From positions 751,239 to 815,238 of the forward strand of contig CALOEL010000014.1 of the NCBI GenBank assembly GCA_942492375.1: 64,000 nucleotides of DNA, given 5' to 3'. This stretch comes from JAHEAO01 sp942492375. Its GTDB lineage: Bacteria > Pseudomonadota > Alphaproteobacteria > Rhodobacterales > Rhodobacteraceae. This document shows, one piece after another, positions 1 through 7,932 of the stretch. Under the pieces are notes generated by a model, which saw only the letters and a program-made list of their open reading frames with translations, searched no databases and was not told the DNA's origin. The position numbers were made by a program, and so were the translations under genes. Within the stretch, counting starts at the first letter, position 1, and each line of letters starts with the position of its first letter.

Positions 1-1
1 C

Positions 2-67
2 GTCGACACCCAGCAGCTGCATTGCATCAACGGCACCAGCCTGACCTTCACGCCGCTCGACGCCTGA
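2..67 (+). CDS. C-terminal end of an unidentified protein
   Basis: An open frame enters from the left edge and ends at a TGA, giving 21 residues that finish TSLTFTPLDA. Codon choice is GC-rich like the flanking bacterial genes. Too little is present to assign a family, and the start lies outside the window. Confidence 0.35.
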   Translation, partial: VDTQQLHCINGTSLTFTPLDA

Positions 68-629
68 CACGCCTCGGGCACCGTCCGGCGCCCGCCGGGG
101 CGGCTCGCGCCCCGGCTGCTCCCGGTCCTGCCGCGCCCGCTGCGCGGCGGCCGGACTTCGGACGCGCCTTACCCGGTTCCTTCCCCGACCCCAACAGCAC
201 CGCACCGCTATCCGCCTGTAACAAACCGCAGGCCACGCGACGCGCTGAAACAATCGCCCGGTCCGCCGCGATTTCTGCCCGCCATTGTTTCGTCCACCGC
301 CTCGTTCCTCACGCCATCGTGCAGCACGCAATGGTGCGGCGCTGAAATATCGCCGCGGCCAGGGCGAAGCGTAACAAAGCCTCACGTTGATGTTATGAGA
401 CAAATCCGCAGACGGTATTTAATCTAATTAATACCAATAACTTAGTATGCTTCCGAATCTCCGCGTTCCGGCGCTGTCCGGAACTGAACAAATTTTTCCA
501 TGCAACCAAAATCCATGTGATGCCGTTGTGACCCCGATGTGTCTTAAGCGGCCGCGCAATCCTGCCTAAACTGTCAGGGCCAGCGGAACACGCGGCGGAC
601 ACTCGATTTGAAACGGAAGGAGACTTGAT
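68..629. other. Intergenic region with no supported gene
   Basis: About 560 bases without a convincing gene. The first ~280 bases are very GC-rich; the second half becomes AT-richer towards the next gene, as expected for its promoter and 5' leader. Small frames exist on both strands but lack a recognisable ribosome-binding site or protein-like composition. No repeat or RNA gene is recognised. Confidence 0.5.
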
Positions 630-914
630 ATGAAACGCACTATTCTTGCAGCAGGTACCGCTCTCACCCTCGCCCTGACCGCAGTCGCCCCGGCGGCTTT
701 CGCTCAGGACGCCATGGACACCACCGAGATGCGCAGCGGCAATGACATGCTTCGCGCCTCGCTTGAGAACGGCCTCACGCAGCGCGGCCTGCCGACCGAC
801 AATATCGACAACCTCAGCCTGTCGGAGATCGCCCAGATCATCACCCTCCTCGAGGAAAGCGGCATGGGCAGCAACGACCGGATCGAACTGATCCTGAACG
901 AAGCCGCCGAATAG
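630..914 (+). CDS. Small secreted protein of unknown function
   Basis: A 94-residue protein with a clear Sec signal peptide: MKR basic start, hydrophobic core (residues 5-20) and an AFA-QD cleavage site near residue 25. The mature part is about 70 residues, acidic and predicted helical, without cysteines. A strong AAGGAG ribosome-binding site lies just before the ATG, and a rho-independent terminator follows, so it is probably a monocistronic, well-expressed periplasmic protein. I do not recognise a named family. Confidence 0.8.
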   Translation: MKRTILAAGTALTLALTAVAPAAFAQDAMDTTEMRSGNDMLRASLENGLTQRGLPTDNIDNLSLSEIAQIITLLEESGMGSNDRIELILNEAAE

Positions 915-940
915 GCTCGCCGAGCAGGTAAAACGAATTC

Positions 941-966
941 GGGCCGCCGCATCAGGCGGCCCTTTT
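941..966 (+). terminator. Rho-independent terminator of the small secreted protein gene
   Basis: A perfect 8-bp stem, GGGCCGCC with GGCGGCCC, around a six-base loop is followed by TTTT. It sits 27 bases after the stop codon of the gene on its left and directly abuts the 3' end of the convergent SH3 gene. Confidence 0.8.
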
Positions 967-1476
967 CTATTCGCGGATCTCGCCCGGGGCCACGCCCCAC
1001 AATCCGCCCTTCTCCGCCCAGCCCTTGTAGCCATCCGCGCTGATCCGGCACATCGCGGGTCCGCATTCCCCGAGCCGCGCGATCACCCCGGCCTCGGCAT
1101 AGGCGTTGACCTGCGCCTCCGCATCCGGGTGCATCCGCAAAGGCAGCAGATCCCGCTCCACGATCACCGTCCTGACCCCCGACAGCAGCGAATAATGAAC
1201 CCAGCCGCCGGCGCCCTCCTTGTCGCGCACCCGTCGCCAGTTGCCGAATTCCGCGGTGATCTCCAGCGGCATGTCGCGCCGCCGGAACACCCAGTCGATC
1301 CGGTGCGTCAGGCTTGGCCCGCGCCGCACGTTCACCTCTGCCGCCTTGGCCGAGACGAAGCGGGGCAGCGGCAGGTTGGTGACCGGACCGCGCACGGCCG
1401 CCTGTTCCACCTCATCCGCCGCGCCCGCGGCCGGCAGCAAGGCCAGCCCCAGACAGATCACCACTGCGCGCAACAT
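967..1476 (-). CDS. Secreted SH3-domain (SH3b) protein
   Basis: A 169-residue protein with an N-terminal signal peptide (MLRAVVICLGLALLPAAGAA) followed by two bacterial SH3-like units. The first contains VNVRRGPSLTHRIDWVF, the classic SH3b opening; the second is around residues 100-165 and contains CGPAMCRIS and KGWAEKGGLWG. Such proteins are periplasmic and are thought to bind peptidoglycan. The gene is divergent from the dehydrogenase to its right, with a 127-base shared promoter region. Confidence 0.8.
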   Translation of the reverse strand: MLRAVVICLGLALLPAAGAADEVEQAAVRGPVTNLPLPRFVSAKAAEVNVRRGPSLTHRIDWVFRRRDMPLEITAEFGNWRRVRDKEGAGGWVHYSLLSGVRTVIVERDLLPLRMHPDAEAQVNAYAEAGVIARLGECGPAMCRISADGYKGWAEKGGLWGVAPGEIRE

Positions 1477-1603
1477 CTTCCTGCTCCGACCTCTGCCGCC
1501 CGCGCTATTTTGCGCCCTTGCCGCGGCTTCGCCTTGTGCCTCTTGCCGTTCCTTGCCACTCTGCCCGCAAACGCCACGGAAGAAAAGCCACGGAGGCTCC
1601 AGA

Positions 1604-2590
1604 ATGCCCGCACAGCGCCTGACTGTTGTCGTCACGCGACGCCTGCCCGAAGTGGTCGAGACCCGGATGACCGAACTTTTCGACGTCCGCCTGCGCGAGG
1701 ATGACCGCCCCTGGACCCGCGAGGAGCTTGCCGAGGCGATGCGCGGCGCCGATGTGCTCGTGCCGACCCTGACCGACCATATCGACGCGGCGCTGATGGC
1801 CCAGGCGGGCAACAAGCTGAAACTCATCGCGAATTACGGCGCCGGGATCGATCATGTCGACGTGCAATCCGCCCGCCAGCGCGGCATCCTCGTGGCCAAC
1901 ACGCCCGGCGTCGTCACTGACGACACCGCCGATATGACCATCGCGCTGATCCTCGCCACCACCCGCCGGATCCCCGAAGGGCTGGCGCTGATGCAGTCCG
2001 GCAACTGGAAGGGCTGGTCGCCGACAGCGCTTATGGGCGGCCGCATCGCCGGGCGCCGGCTTGGCATCCTCGGCATGGGCCGGATCGGCCAGGCGGTGGC
2101 CAAGCGCGCCCGCGCCTTCGGCATGCAGGTGCATTACCACAACCGCAAGCGCCTCCGCCCCGAGATCGAGGCGGAATCCGAGGCCACCTACTGGGAAAGT
2201 CTCGACCAGATGGTCGCGCGGATGGACATCCTGTCGATCAACTGCCCGCACACGCCCTCGACCTTCCACCTGATCAACGCGCGGCGGCTGAAGCTGATGA
2301 AGCCCTCGGCGGTGATCGTGAACACCTCGCGCGGCGAGGTCATCGACGAGAACGCCCTGACGAGGATGCTGCGCACCAAGGAGATCGCCGGCGCGGGTCT
2401 CGACGTCTTCGAGCACGGCGCCCAGTTCAACCCCCGCCTGCGAGAGTTGGACAACGTCGTGCTGCTGCCCCATATGGGTTCCGCCACCGTCGAGGGCCGC
2501 ACCGAGATGGGCGAGAAGGTGATCATCAACATCAAGACCTTCGCCGATGGCCACAGGCCGCCCGACCTGGTGGTGCCGGCGATGTTGTAG
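1604..2590 (+). CDS. D-2-hydroxyacid dehydrogenase (glyoxylate/hydroxypyruvate reductase type)
   Basis: A 328-residue NAD(P)-dependent D-2-hydroxyacid dehydrogenase. Visible marks are the Rossmann motif GILGMGRIGQAVA, the substrate-loop NYGAGIDHVD, the arginine/glutamate segments VIVNTSRGEVIDE and GAGLDVFEHGAQ, and the catalytic histidine in LLPHMGSAT. This family typically reduces glyoxylate or hydroxypyruvate in the cytoplasm. The ATG at 1604 was chosen because homology starts there (MPAQRLTVVVTRRLP); an upstream extension lacks protein-like sequence. Its last 96 bases recur twice downstream (4710 and 5003), so the gene end may be an integration site. Confidence 0.92.
   Translation: MPAQRLTVVVTRRLPEVVETRMTELFDVRLREDDRPWTREELAEAMRGADVLVPTLTDHIDAALMAQAGNKLKLIANYGAGIDHVDVQSARQRGILVANTPGVVTDDTADMTIALILATTRRIPEGLALMQSGNWKGWSPTALMGGRIAGRRLGILGMGRIGQAVAKRARAFGMQVHYHNRKRLRPEIEAESEATYWESLDQMVARMDILSINCPHTPSTFHLINARRLKLMKPSAVIVNTSRGEVIDENALTRMLRTKEIAGAGLDVFEHGAQFNPRLRELDNVVLLPHMGSATVEGRTEMGEKVIINIKTFADGHRPPDLVVPAML
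2495..2590 (+). repeat. Dehydrogenase 3'-end repeat, copy 1 (inside the intact gene)
   Basis: The terminal 96 bases of the dehydrogenase gene, from GGCCGCACCGAGATGGG to the TAG stop. Near-identical copies occur 2.2 kb and 2.5 kb to the right. This copy is the functional one because it is joined to the whole gene. Confidence 0.85.
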
Positions 2591-2656
2591 CCCGGCGACC
2601 GATGCGCGGAGCGAATTCCATTTGCGATCAACGCGAGCCTTACTTATGCGTAACCC

Positions 2657-3553
2657 GTGGACATCGCCCTCATAAAGACTTTCCTCGAAGTCGCTTCTAC
2701 AGGCTCCTTCGTCTCGGCGTCAGAGCGCCTGTTCGTCACCCAATCGGCTGTCTCGCTGCGGATACAACGGCTCGAAACCGAACTCGGGCGGCCGGTCTTC
2801 AAGCGATCGAAAGCCGGGGCCGAACTGACCCCCGCCGGCCGCGAATTCGAGCGCTACGCGCTTGGCATGGTCAAGCTCTGGGAAGAAGCCCGCCAGCAGG
2901 TTGCGATCCCGAAAGGCTTCACCAAAAGCCTCACCATCGGCGCCCAGTACTCGCTGTGGCCAAGGCTGGGCTTCCGGATGATCGACGTCCTGCGAGAGAC
3001 GATGCCCGAACTCAACCTAAGGGCAGAGCTGGGAATGCCGGACCGGTTGACACGTTACCTGATCGAGGGGGTCATCCAGTTCGCCTTCCTCTATTCACCC
3101 AGCCTGCGTCCGGGCCTGTCCGTTTCGAAGGTGATGGATGAGGAACTCGTGCTGGTCGCGCCCTGGCCCGATCCGAGCATGGATCTGGCGGGACGCTACC
3201 TGTTCGTGGACTGGGGACCGGAATTCGTCCAGGCGCATGCGCTGGAACTGCCTCATCTGACCAACCCCGGCCTGACATTCTCGCTCGGTGCCCTGGCGGC
3301 GCATTACATCCTGAACCGCAACCTGGCGGCCTACCTGCCGGCATCCTATGTCCGGCGGCACCTCGATTCCGGCGAATTGCATCTGGTCCCGGACGCCCCG
3401 AGCTTCCCCTATCCGATCTGGTCGGTCTGGCGCGATGACCTGGACAGAAGCGTTGCCCGAAAAGCACAAGAAGCGATGATCTCGGTGATCGGCTTCGTCG
3501 ATGCCGAACATCAGGCGGTGGTCGACAAGCTCTCATCTCTGGAAAGCGACTGA
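2657..3553 (+). CDS. LysR-family transcriptional regulator
   Basis: A 298-residue LysR-type regulator starting at GTG. Residues 1-60 form the winged helix-turn-helix (FVSASERLFVTQSAVSLRIQRLETELG), and the remainder is the periplasmic-binding-protein-like effector domain. It is weakly related to gene groups involved in extracellular polysaccharide or peptide regulation, but the effector cannot be read from sequence. It lies between copies 1 and 2 of the dehydrogenase 3'-end repeat, with the DUF481 gene next, so it may have arrived with that gene. A putative target is the 174-base gap before the DUF481 gene. Confidence 0.88.
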   Translation: MDIALIKTFLEVASTGSFVSASERLFVTQSAVSLRIQRLETELGRPVFKRSKAGAELTPAGREFERYALGMVKLWEEARQQVAIPKGFTKSLTIGAQYSLWPRLGFRMIDVLRETMPELNLRAELGMPDRLTRYLIEGVIQFAFLYSPSLRPGLSVSKVMDEELVLVAPWPDPSMDLAGRYLFVDWGPEFVQAHALELPHLTNPGLTFSLGALAAHYILNRNLAAYLPASYVRRHLDSGELHLVPDAPSFPYPIWSVWRDDLDRSVARKAQEAMISVIGFVDAEHQAVVDKLSSLESD

Positions 3554-3727
3554 AAAGGCGAACAATTTTCGGCATTGGTCCATTGGCGCCTTTGACGTGA
3601 GTGAAAATCGTCCAAACCATGATTATTTTGAATTTCTGTTATGCATTCCTCTTCCCTAACTCGGCCTCAGGCAATGCTGCCCCCGGTAAAAACATGACCG
3701 GGCCATCATCTGGGAAAGGAAAGACCA

Positions 3728-4558
3728 ATGACATTCACTTCGAAACTGGCTTCGGCCTCGGCGATCGCCCTGCTGATCTCCGCCTCCGTGGTTTCCGCCC
3801 AAGGCGCGCTGGTTGGCACCGAAGCGCTGGACGACCGGATCGACGACATCCAGGAAGACGTCGCGGACGATTTCGCCGACAGCGAAGACGCGCTGCGTCG
3901 CGGCTCCAACCAGTATGCACAGGGCTGGACCGGCTCTCTCTCGGCCAGCCTGTCGGCCACCAACGGCAACACCGATACCGGCGACGTGGCCATCGGCGCG
4001 CGCTTCCGCTACGGCGACGGCGCGTGGAACCACACGCTTGGTTTCGGCTTCGAGTTCGGTGAAGCCAATGACACGACCGACGAGGAAAACGCGTTCCTGG
4101 TCTATGACGTGAACCGCTACATCAACGACAGCGTGTATCTGTTCGGCCTCGGCAGCCTGCAATACGACGATTTCGCGTCGAACCGCTACGATGCGTTTCT
4201 GGGCTTCGGTCCGGGCTACCGTATCGTGAACACCGATCAGGTCAGCTGGCGTGTCCAGGCTGGTCCCGGTATCCGCTATGTCGAGGACCAGGCCGGCAAC
4301 GATGAGACCGAAGCGGCAGGCATCGCGTCGTCGCGGCTCTACTACAAGCTGACCGATGCCATGTTCGTCACCAACGACACCGACATCCTGTTTTCCGATG
4401 TCAACACGGTCGCGACGAACGATCTGGCGCTGAACTTCAAGATGTCGGACGCGCTGTCGACCCGCTTCAGCTACCGTACCGAGTATAACAGCGACCCGAT
4501 CGGCGATCTCGAGCACTACGACAACAAGATCGGCGCCGCCGTGGTCTACGGCTTCTAG
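3728..4558 (+). CDS. DUF481 (YdiY-like) outer-membrane protein
   Basis: A 276-residue protein with a signal peptide ending SVVSAQ-GAL and then alternating aromatic/polar beta-strands ending in AAVVYGF, whose C-terminal Phe is the usual outer-membrane beta-barrel end. The pattern WTGSLSASLSATNGNTDTGD and later RLYYKLTDAMFVTNDTDILFSD match the DUF481/YdiY salt-induced outer-membrane family. A GGAAAGGAAAG ribosome-binding site precedes the ATG. It stands alone with its own terminator. Function beyond being an outer-membrane barrel is unknown. Confidence 0.88.
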   Translation: MTFTSKLASASAIALLISASVVSAQGALVGTEALDDRIDDIQEDVADDFADSEDALRRGSNQYAQGWTGSLSASLSATNGNTDTGDVAIGARFRYGDGAWNHTLGFGFEFGEANDTTDEENAFLVYDVNRYINDSVYLFGLGSLQYDDFASNRYDAFLGFGPGYRIVNTDQVSWRVQAGPGIRYVEDQAGNDETEAAGIASSRLYYKLTDAMFVTNDTDILFSDVNTVATNDLALNFKMSDALSTRFSYRTEYNSDPIGDLEHYDNKIGAAVVYGF

Positions 4559-4588
4559 GCCCGACGAAACCTCGGAAGTTCCAACGAG

Positions 4589-4618
4589 CGGGGGGCGGAG
4601 AAATCCGCCCCCCTCTTT
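4589..4618 (+). terminator. Rho-independent terminator of the DUF481 gene
   Basis: A 10-bp stem, GGGGGGCGGA with TCCGCCCCCC, with a short AGAAA-type loop is followed by TCTTT. It starts about 30 bases after the DUF481 stop codon. Confidence 0.8.
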
Positions 4619-4709
4619 CATGTTCCGACACCGGCCAGATCCCGGCCGCGAGCCCCGGGCTGCGCAGTCATGCGCACCGTCCTGTCTGATGTTGCAGGAG
4701 GCGGAGAAT

Positions 4710-4805
4710 GGCCGCACCGAGATGGGCCAGAAGGCGATCATCAACATCAAGATCTTCGCGAATGGGCACAGGCCGCCGGATCTGGTTGTGCCGGCGATGT
4801 TGTAG
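4710..4805 (+). repeat. Dehydrogenase 3'-end repeat, copy 2 (orphan)
   Basis: A 96-base block aligns without gaps to the last 96 bases of the dehydrogenase gene, with about 10 mismatches and the same TAG stop. It still reads GRTEMGQKAIINIK and ends PDLVVPAML in frame, but no upstream dehydrogenase sequence is attached. Several differences are synonymous, so it looks like the 3' end of a related gene and not a recent copying slip. It shares an upstream GTTGCAGGAG flank with copy 3. Confidence 0.8.
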
Positions 4806-4985
4806 AGGATGTCACCCCCGCGAAAGCGGGGGCCTCCCACCACCCGCGTCCCGCGATTCCCCGTCCCGCCCGGGCGTCAGCCCGGGCAGCGCCCGACCCG
4901 CCCCGCGTGCCGCAGGCACGCCTCCGGCGTGACGCGGGCGCTTCGCACCCACCCTCGGGCCGGGCGCTGCCCCTTGCACTACTGT
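4806..4985. repeat. GC-rich palindrome cluster (REP-like)
   Basis: The ~180 bases between repeat copies 2 and 3 hold a chain of hairpins. The first is CCCCCGCGAAAGCGGGGG at about 4815-4832, which looks like an intergenic REP palindrome. Further inverted repeats follow (GCCCGGGC..GCCCGGGC, GTGCCGCAGGCAC and CCGGCGTGACGCGGGCG). No protein-like frame is supported. Confidence 0.6.
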
Positions 4986-5002
4986 TGCAGGAGAAGGAGA
5001 AT

Positions 5003-5083
5003 GGCCGCACCGAGATGGACGCGAAGGTGATCATCAACATCAAGACCTTCGCAGACGGGCCCAGGCCGCCGGGGCGATGTTGC
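5003..5083 (+). repeat. Dehydrogenase 3'-end repeat, copy 3 (orphan, internally deleted)
   Basis: A third copy of the dehydrogenase 3' end, preceded by the same GTTGCAGGAG..GGAGAAT flank as copy 2. It is colinear with copy 1 up to the PP codons, then lacks about 15 bases and resumes at GGCGATGTTG. Immediately after it the base composition drops and the AT-rich NTPase gene begins, so this copy marks the left edge of the foreign-looking segment. Confidence 0.75.
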
Positions 5084-5123
5084 GAAGAAAAGAGTAAGTT
5101 GAACTTGGTGGGGATTTGGGAAT

Positions 5124-6818
5124 TTGGCACTAAGCGTAGTCGAAAACGAAATCTCTCGATTCCTTGAATCGACCGTACCTGAAGTACTTTGCATCAAAGG
5201 CAAATGGGGGGTCGGGAAGACATTTCTTTGGAAAACCAGACTGAGCAAAGCCATTGCAGAACGAGCCAATATCGGACTTGCTAGGTACGCCTAGGTTTCC
5301 CTTTTTGGTGTAAACTCGCTCGACGAAATTAAGGCATCAATTGTCGAGAGCACCGTTCCGATCGACAATGGCAGCGACAATGCTACCCGAGCAAGTCTTG
5401 GAAAACTACTGAGCGACGTTGAGTCCCTTTCACGCAAAGCTTGGGGGGTAGGTAAAGGACTTCCCGTCGTCGAAAAGTACATTGCCAATAGTGGTCGAAT
5501 ATTCTTTTTGGCGATTAGAAAGCAGATCGTTGTTATCGATGATCTTGAACGCAAAGGTACTGCGCTAGAAGCGAGAGACGTGCTTGGCCTCGCATCATTC
5601 CTCAAAGAAGAAAAATCGTGCAAGGTGGTCTTTTTGCTTAACGATGAAGGTCTCGCGGAAAATGAACGTGTTGAGTTCGAGACATATCTTGAGAAAGTCG
5701 CCGATGTTACATTAGTCTTTGCGCCAAGTTCCGAATATGCATCGACCATTGCACTACCAAATTCCGACGCTGTTTCCAGTCAAATTCGGAAAGCCGTAGT
5801 CGCATTGGGTATTTCCAATATCAGAGTAATCAAGAAAATTGAACGATCAGTGCGGACCTTGGAGCCAATAATACAAGGGTTCAGCGACGGCGTACTGTCA
5901 CAGGCAATAAATTCTTTGGCGTTGTTTACTTGGGCGCATCTACAGCGGTCAGAAGCGCCACCTATCGATTTTATAGTAAAGATGAACCCTTATGGGGTGG
6001 GAAGAAACATTCATGATGACGGTGAGCCCGATGAAGAAGAAAACGCGAAGTGGCGAGACTTACTTCAGACCTACGGCTACATTTATACGGATGAACTAGA
6101 TTTGGCGCTACTTAGTGGTGTGAAAAGCGGGTTTCATGACGCAGAGAAAATACTGCCGCAGGCCCAGTTGGTCCATGACCGGTTGACCGCTGAGAATGCA
6201 CAGGGATCGCTAGAAGATGCATGGAAGAAGTTCCATAACTCGTTCGATGACGACGAGCACGAGGTACTGGATGGTATCTACTCCGCGTTCAAATCAAACG
6301 TAATATTTGTGTCGCCCGGTACGCTTGATGCAACGATAAGGCTCTTCAAGGATATAGGACGTACAAAACAGGCAAAGGAGCTTTTGGATTATTTCTTCGA
6401 GAATCGAGGCGGCGAGCCTTCGTTCTATGATCTTGATGAGTATGCGTTTTCTGACGACATAATTGACCCGGACGTAAGGCAGGGTTTCGCCAAGAAAAAC
6501 GAGAGTCTTGCGGTCCAGGTTGACCTCTTGGCTACATTGCAGAACCTAAAAGACGGATGGAATCCGAGGGCTCTTTCGGCGCTAGCGGATGCAGATCAGG
6601 AGTTCTACATAGATGTTTTTCAGACGTTGCGTGGACGCCAACTGTCGCTGATCGTTCGTGCAGCAGTTCAATTGGATCGAGTCGTAAATGCGGATCCCGA
6701 TATGCTTGCAGTTTCTCGAAAAGCCAAAGAAGCGCTTAGGACACTTGCCTCTCAATCTGACATCAATCGGCTACGCGCCGAGAAGTTCGGTGTTAAAATA
6801 GACGACGGGCCAGCTTAA
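5124..6818 (+). pseudogene. KAP-family-like P-loop NTPase, interrupted by an amber codon
   Basis: Reading from a TTG at 5124, the frame encodes IKGKWGVGKTFLW (Walker A, about residues 27-39), continues to ARYA, hits TAG at 5292-5294, then resumes in the same frame with VSLFGVNSLDEIK and IVVIDDLERKG (Walker B, about residue 130) to a TAA at 6816. Full length would be 564 residues. The Walker B form and following FLKEEKSCKVVFLLNDE resemble KAP-type NTPases, which are often found in anti-phage islands. The AT-rich codon use is unlike the neighbours. Either the gene is a one-stop pseudogene, it begins downstream at 5508 without Walker A, or the stop is a sequencing error. Confidence 0.7.
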
Positions 6819-6912
6819 GCGATTTGTGAAGCAATCTGAACGGTGCAGTGCCGCACCCCCCATCACTCTTTCGCTCCCCACCTCTACCGATGCCCCACCG
6901 CCAGCTAGCCGT

Positions 6913-6983
6913 AGCAAGCGTAGGGTGGGGTTTCACCCCACCACACACCGCCAGCAAGCGTAGGGTGGGGTTCCACCCCACCA
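6913..6983. repeat. Two direct copies of a 31-base hairpin element
   Basis: The unit AGCAAGCGTAGGGTGGGG continues into TTTCACCCCACCA and occurs at 6913 and again at 6953, with one base changed. Each unit is itself a hairpin (GGTGGGG with CCCCACC). The spacing is 40 bases. It resembles a REP-type intergenic element lying downstream of the NTPase gene. Confidence 0.75.
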
Positions 6984-7140
6984 CTCCCGCCCGTCGGAAC
7001 CACATCCATTCCTGACGTGGAACGGGCCCGATCCGCTTCCCCCACCCCTCGCGTCAACCCCCACCGAACGCCACAAGCCATCCGTTAAGAAACCCCTAAC
7101 GGAAAATCACATACCATTGATAAAAAACACTTTTCCCTTC

Positions 7141-7156
7141 CGTCCACATGTGGACG
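7141..7156. repeat. Perfect 16-bp palindrome CGTCCACATGTGGACG
   Basis: The same 16 bases occur again at 47,879. Both copies lie between convergent genes close to a stop codon, here 31 bases from the lipase stop. Confidence 0.7.
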
Positions 7157-7186
7157 GGGGAGGGTTGCCCGGCCCGACTTCGGCCC

Positions 7187-7825
7187 TCAGGTCGGCCATT
7201 CCCCCGGCACCCGCTCCTTGATATGCGGCTCCCCCAGCGCCGAGATATAGTTCGGCATCGAGTGCCGCTCATCCATGTCCGGGATCTTCGGGTTCAGCCA
7301 GTACCGGCTGCCGATCTGCCGGAACCCCATCACCACCGGCGGCACGTGACAGACCGCGTCATCGAGCCGGCAGAGATTGATCACCCAGGCCTCCCCCGCC
7401 ACCCGCGACCGCCCCCGCTTCGTCCCCGGCGAGGCGAACGCCACCGTCGGCACCTTCAGCGAGCTGCCCACGATCTGCGCCGACGCCGCCCCCAGCGAAT
7501 GCCCGATGATCAGCTTCGGCTGCAAAGGTTTCGCGAACGAATAGACGATCTGGGCATGCTCCAGAAACCCGGCATGCCACATCGCCCCGCTATCCCCCGG
7601 CACCACGGTGAAGCCATGCGTGTCCGGCGGCGCGTTGTTGACGAGGTTGAGATTGAAATCCAGCCAGTCCGACAACTCGTTCGTGCCCGGAATGACAAGG
7701 ATGCCGTTCTTGAGAAACGACGCCTGCACCCCGGCAACGTCGATCTTGATCTTCACGTCGGCATTGTTGGCCCCCTCGTAAGTGTCCAACATGATCTTGG
7801 CCGCGTCGTTCAAAGCGATCTTCAT
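7187..7825 (-). CDS. Class 3 lipase-family alpha/beta hydrolase
   Basis: A 212-residue alpha/beta hydrolase. The nucleophile elbow is GHSLGAASA at about residue 110, with likely acid and base residues in LDDAVCHVPP and at the C-terminal DERHSMPNY. The overall layout fits the lipase class 3 fold. The ATG at 7825 was chosen because GAGGAG lies seven bases before it; an earlier in-frame ATG has no such site. No signal peptide is evident, so it is probably cytoplasmic. The substrate cannot be inferred. Confidence 0.82.
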   Translation of the reverse strand: MKIALNDAAKIMLDTYEGANNADVKIKIDVAGVQASFLKNGILVIPGTNELSDWLDFNLNLVNNAPPDTHGFTVVPGDSGAMWHAGFLEHAQIVYSFAKPLQPKLIIGHSLGAASAQIVGSSLKVPTVAFASPGTKRGRSRVAGEAWVINLCRLDDAVCHVPPVVMGFRQIGSRYWLNPKIPDMDERHSMPNYISALGEPHIKERVPGEWPT

Positions 7826-7932
7826 GGGAAATCTCCTCGGCTGCTGCAACGCCTAGGATAGCCGAGTTCCCCCGACGTCAATATACCGGAATACCCCCGG
7901 TCGGCGCAGATCCGGACCAAGGGGTTCGCCGA

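Larger units (their letters stand above)
6819..7186. other. Intergenic region between convergent genes, repeats only
   Basis: No gene is supported. The stretch contains a tandem hairpin repeat and a perfect 16-bp palindrome (listed separately), plus a short AT-rich block around 7080-7140. Confidence 0.5.

Noticed and set aside
6913..6983. Short direct repeats at 40-base spacing as a possible CRISPR
   Set aside because: Only two units, each a self-complementary hairpin with a nine-base gap between them; no cas genes nearby.
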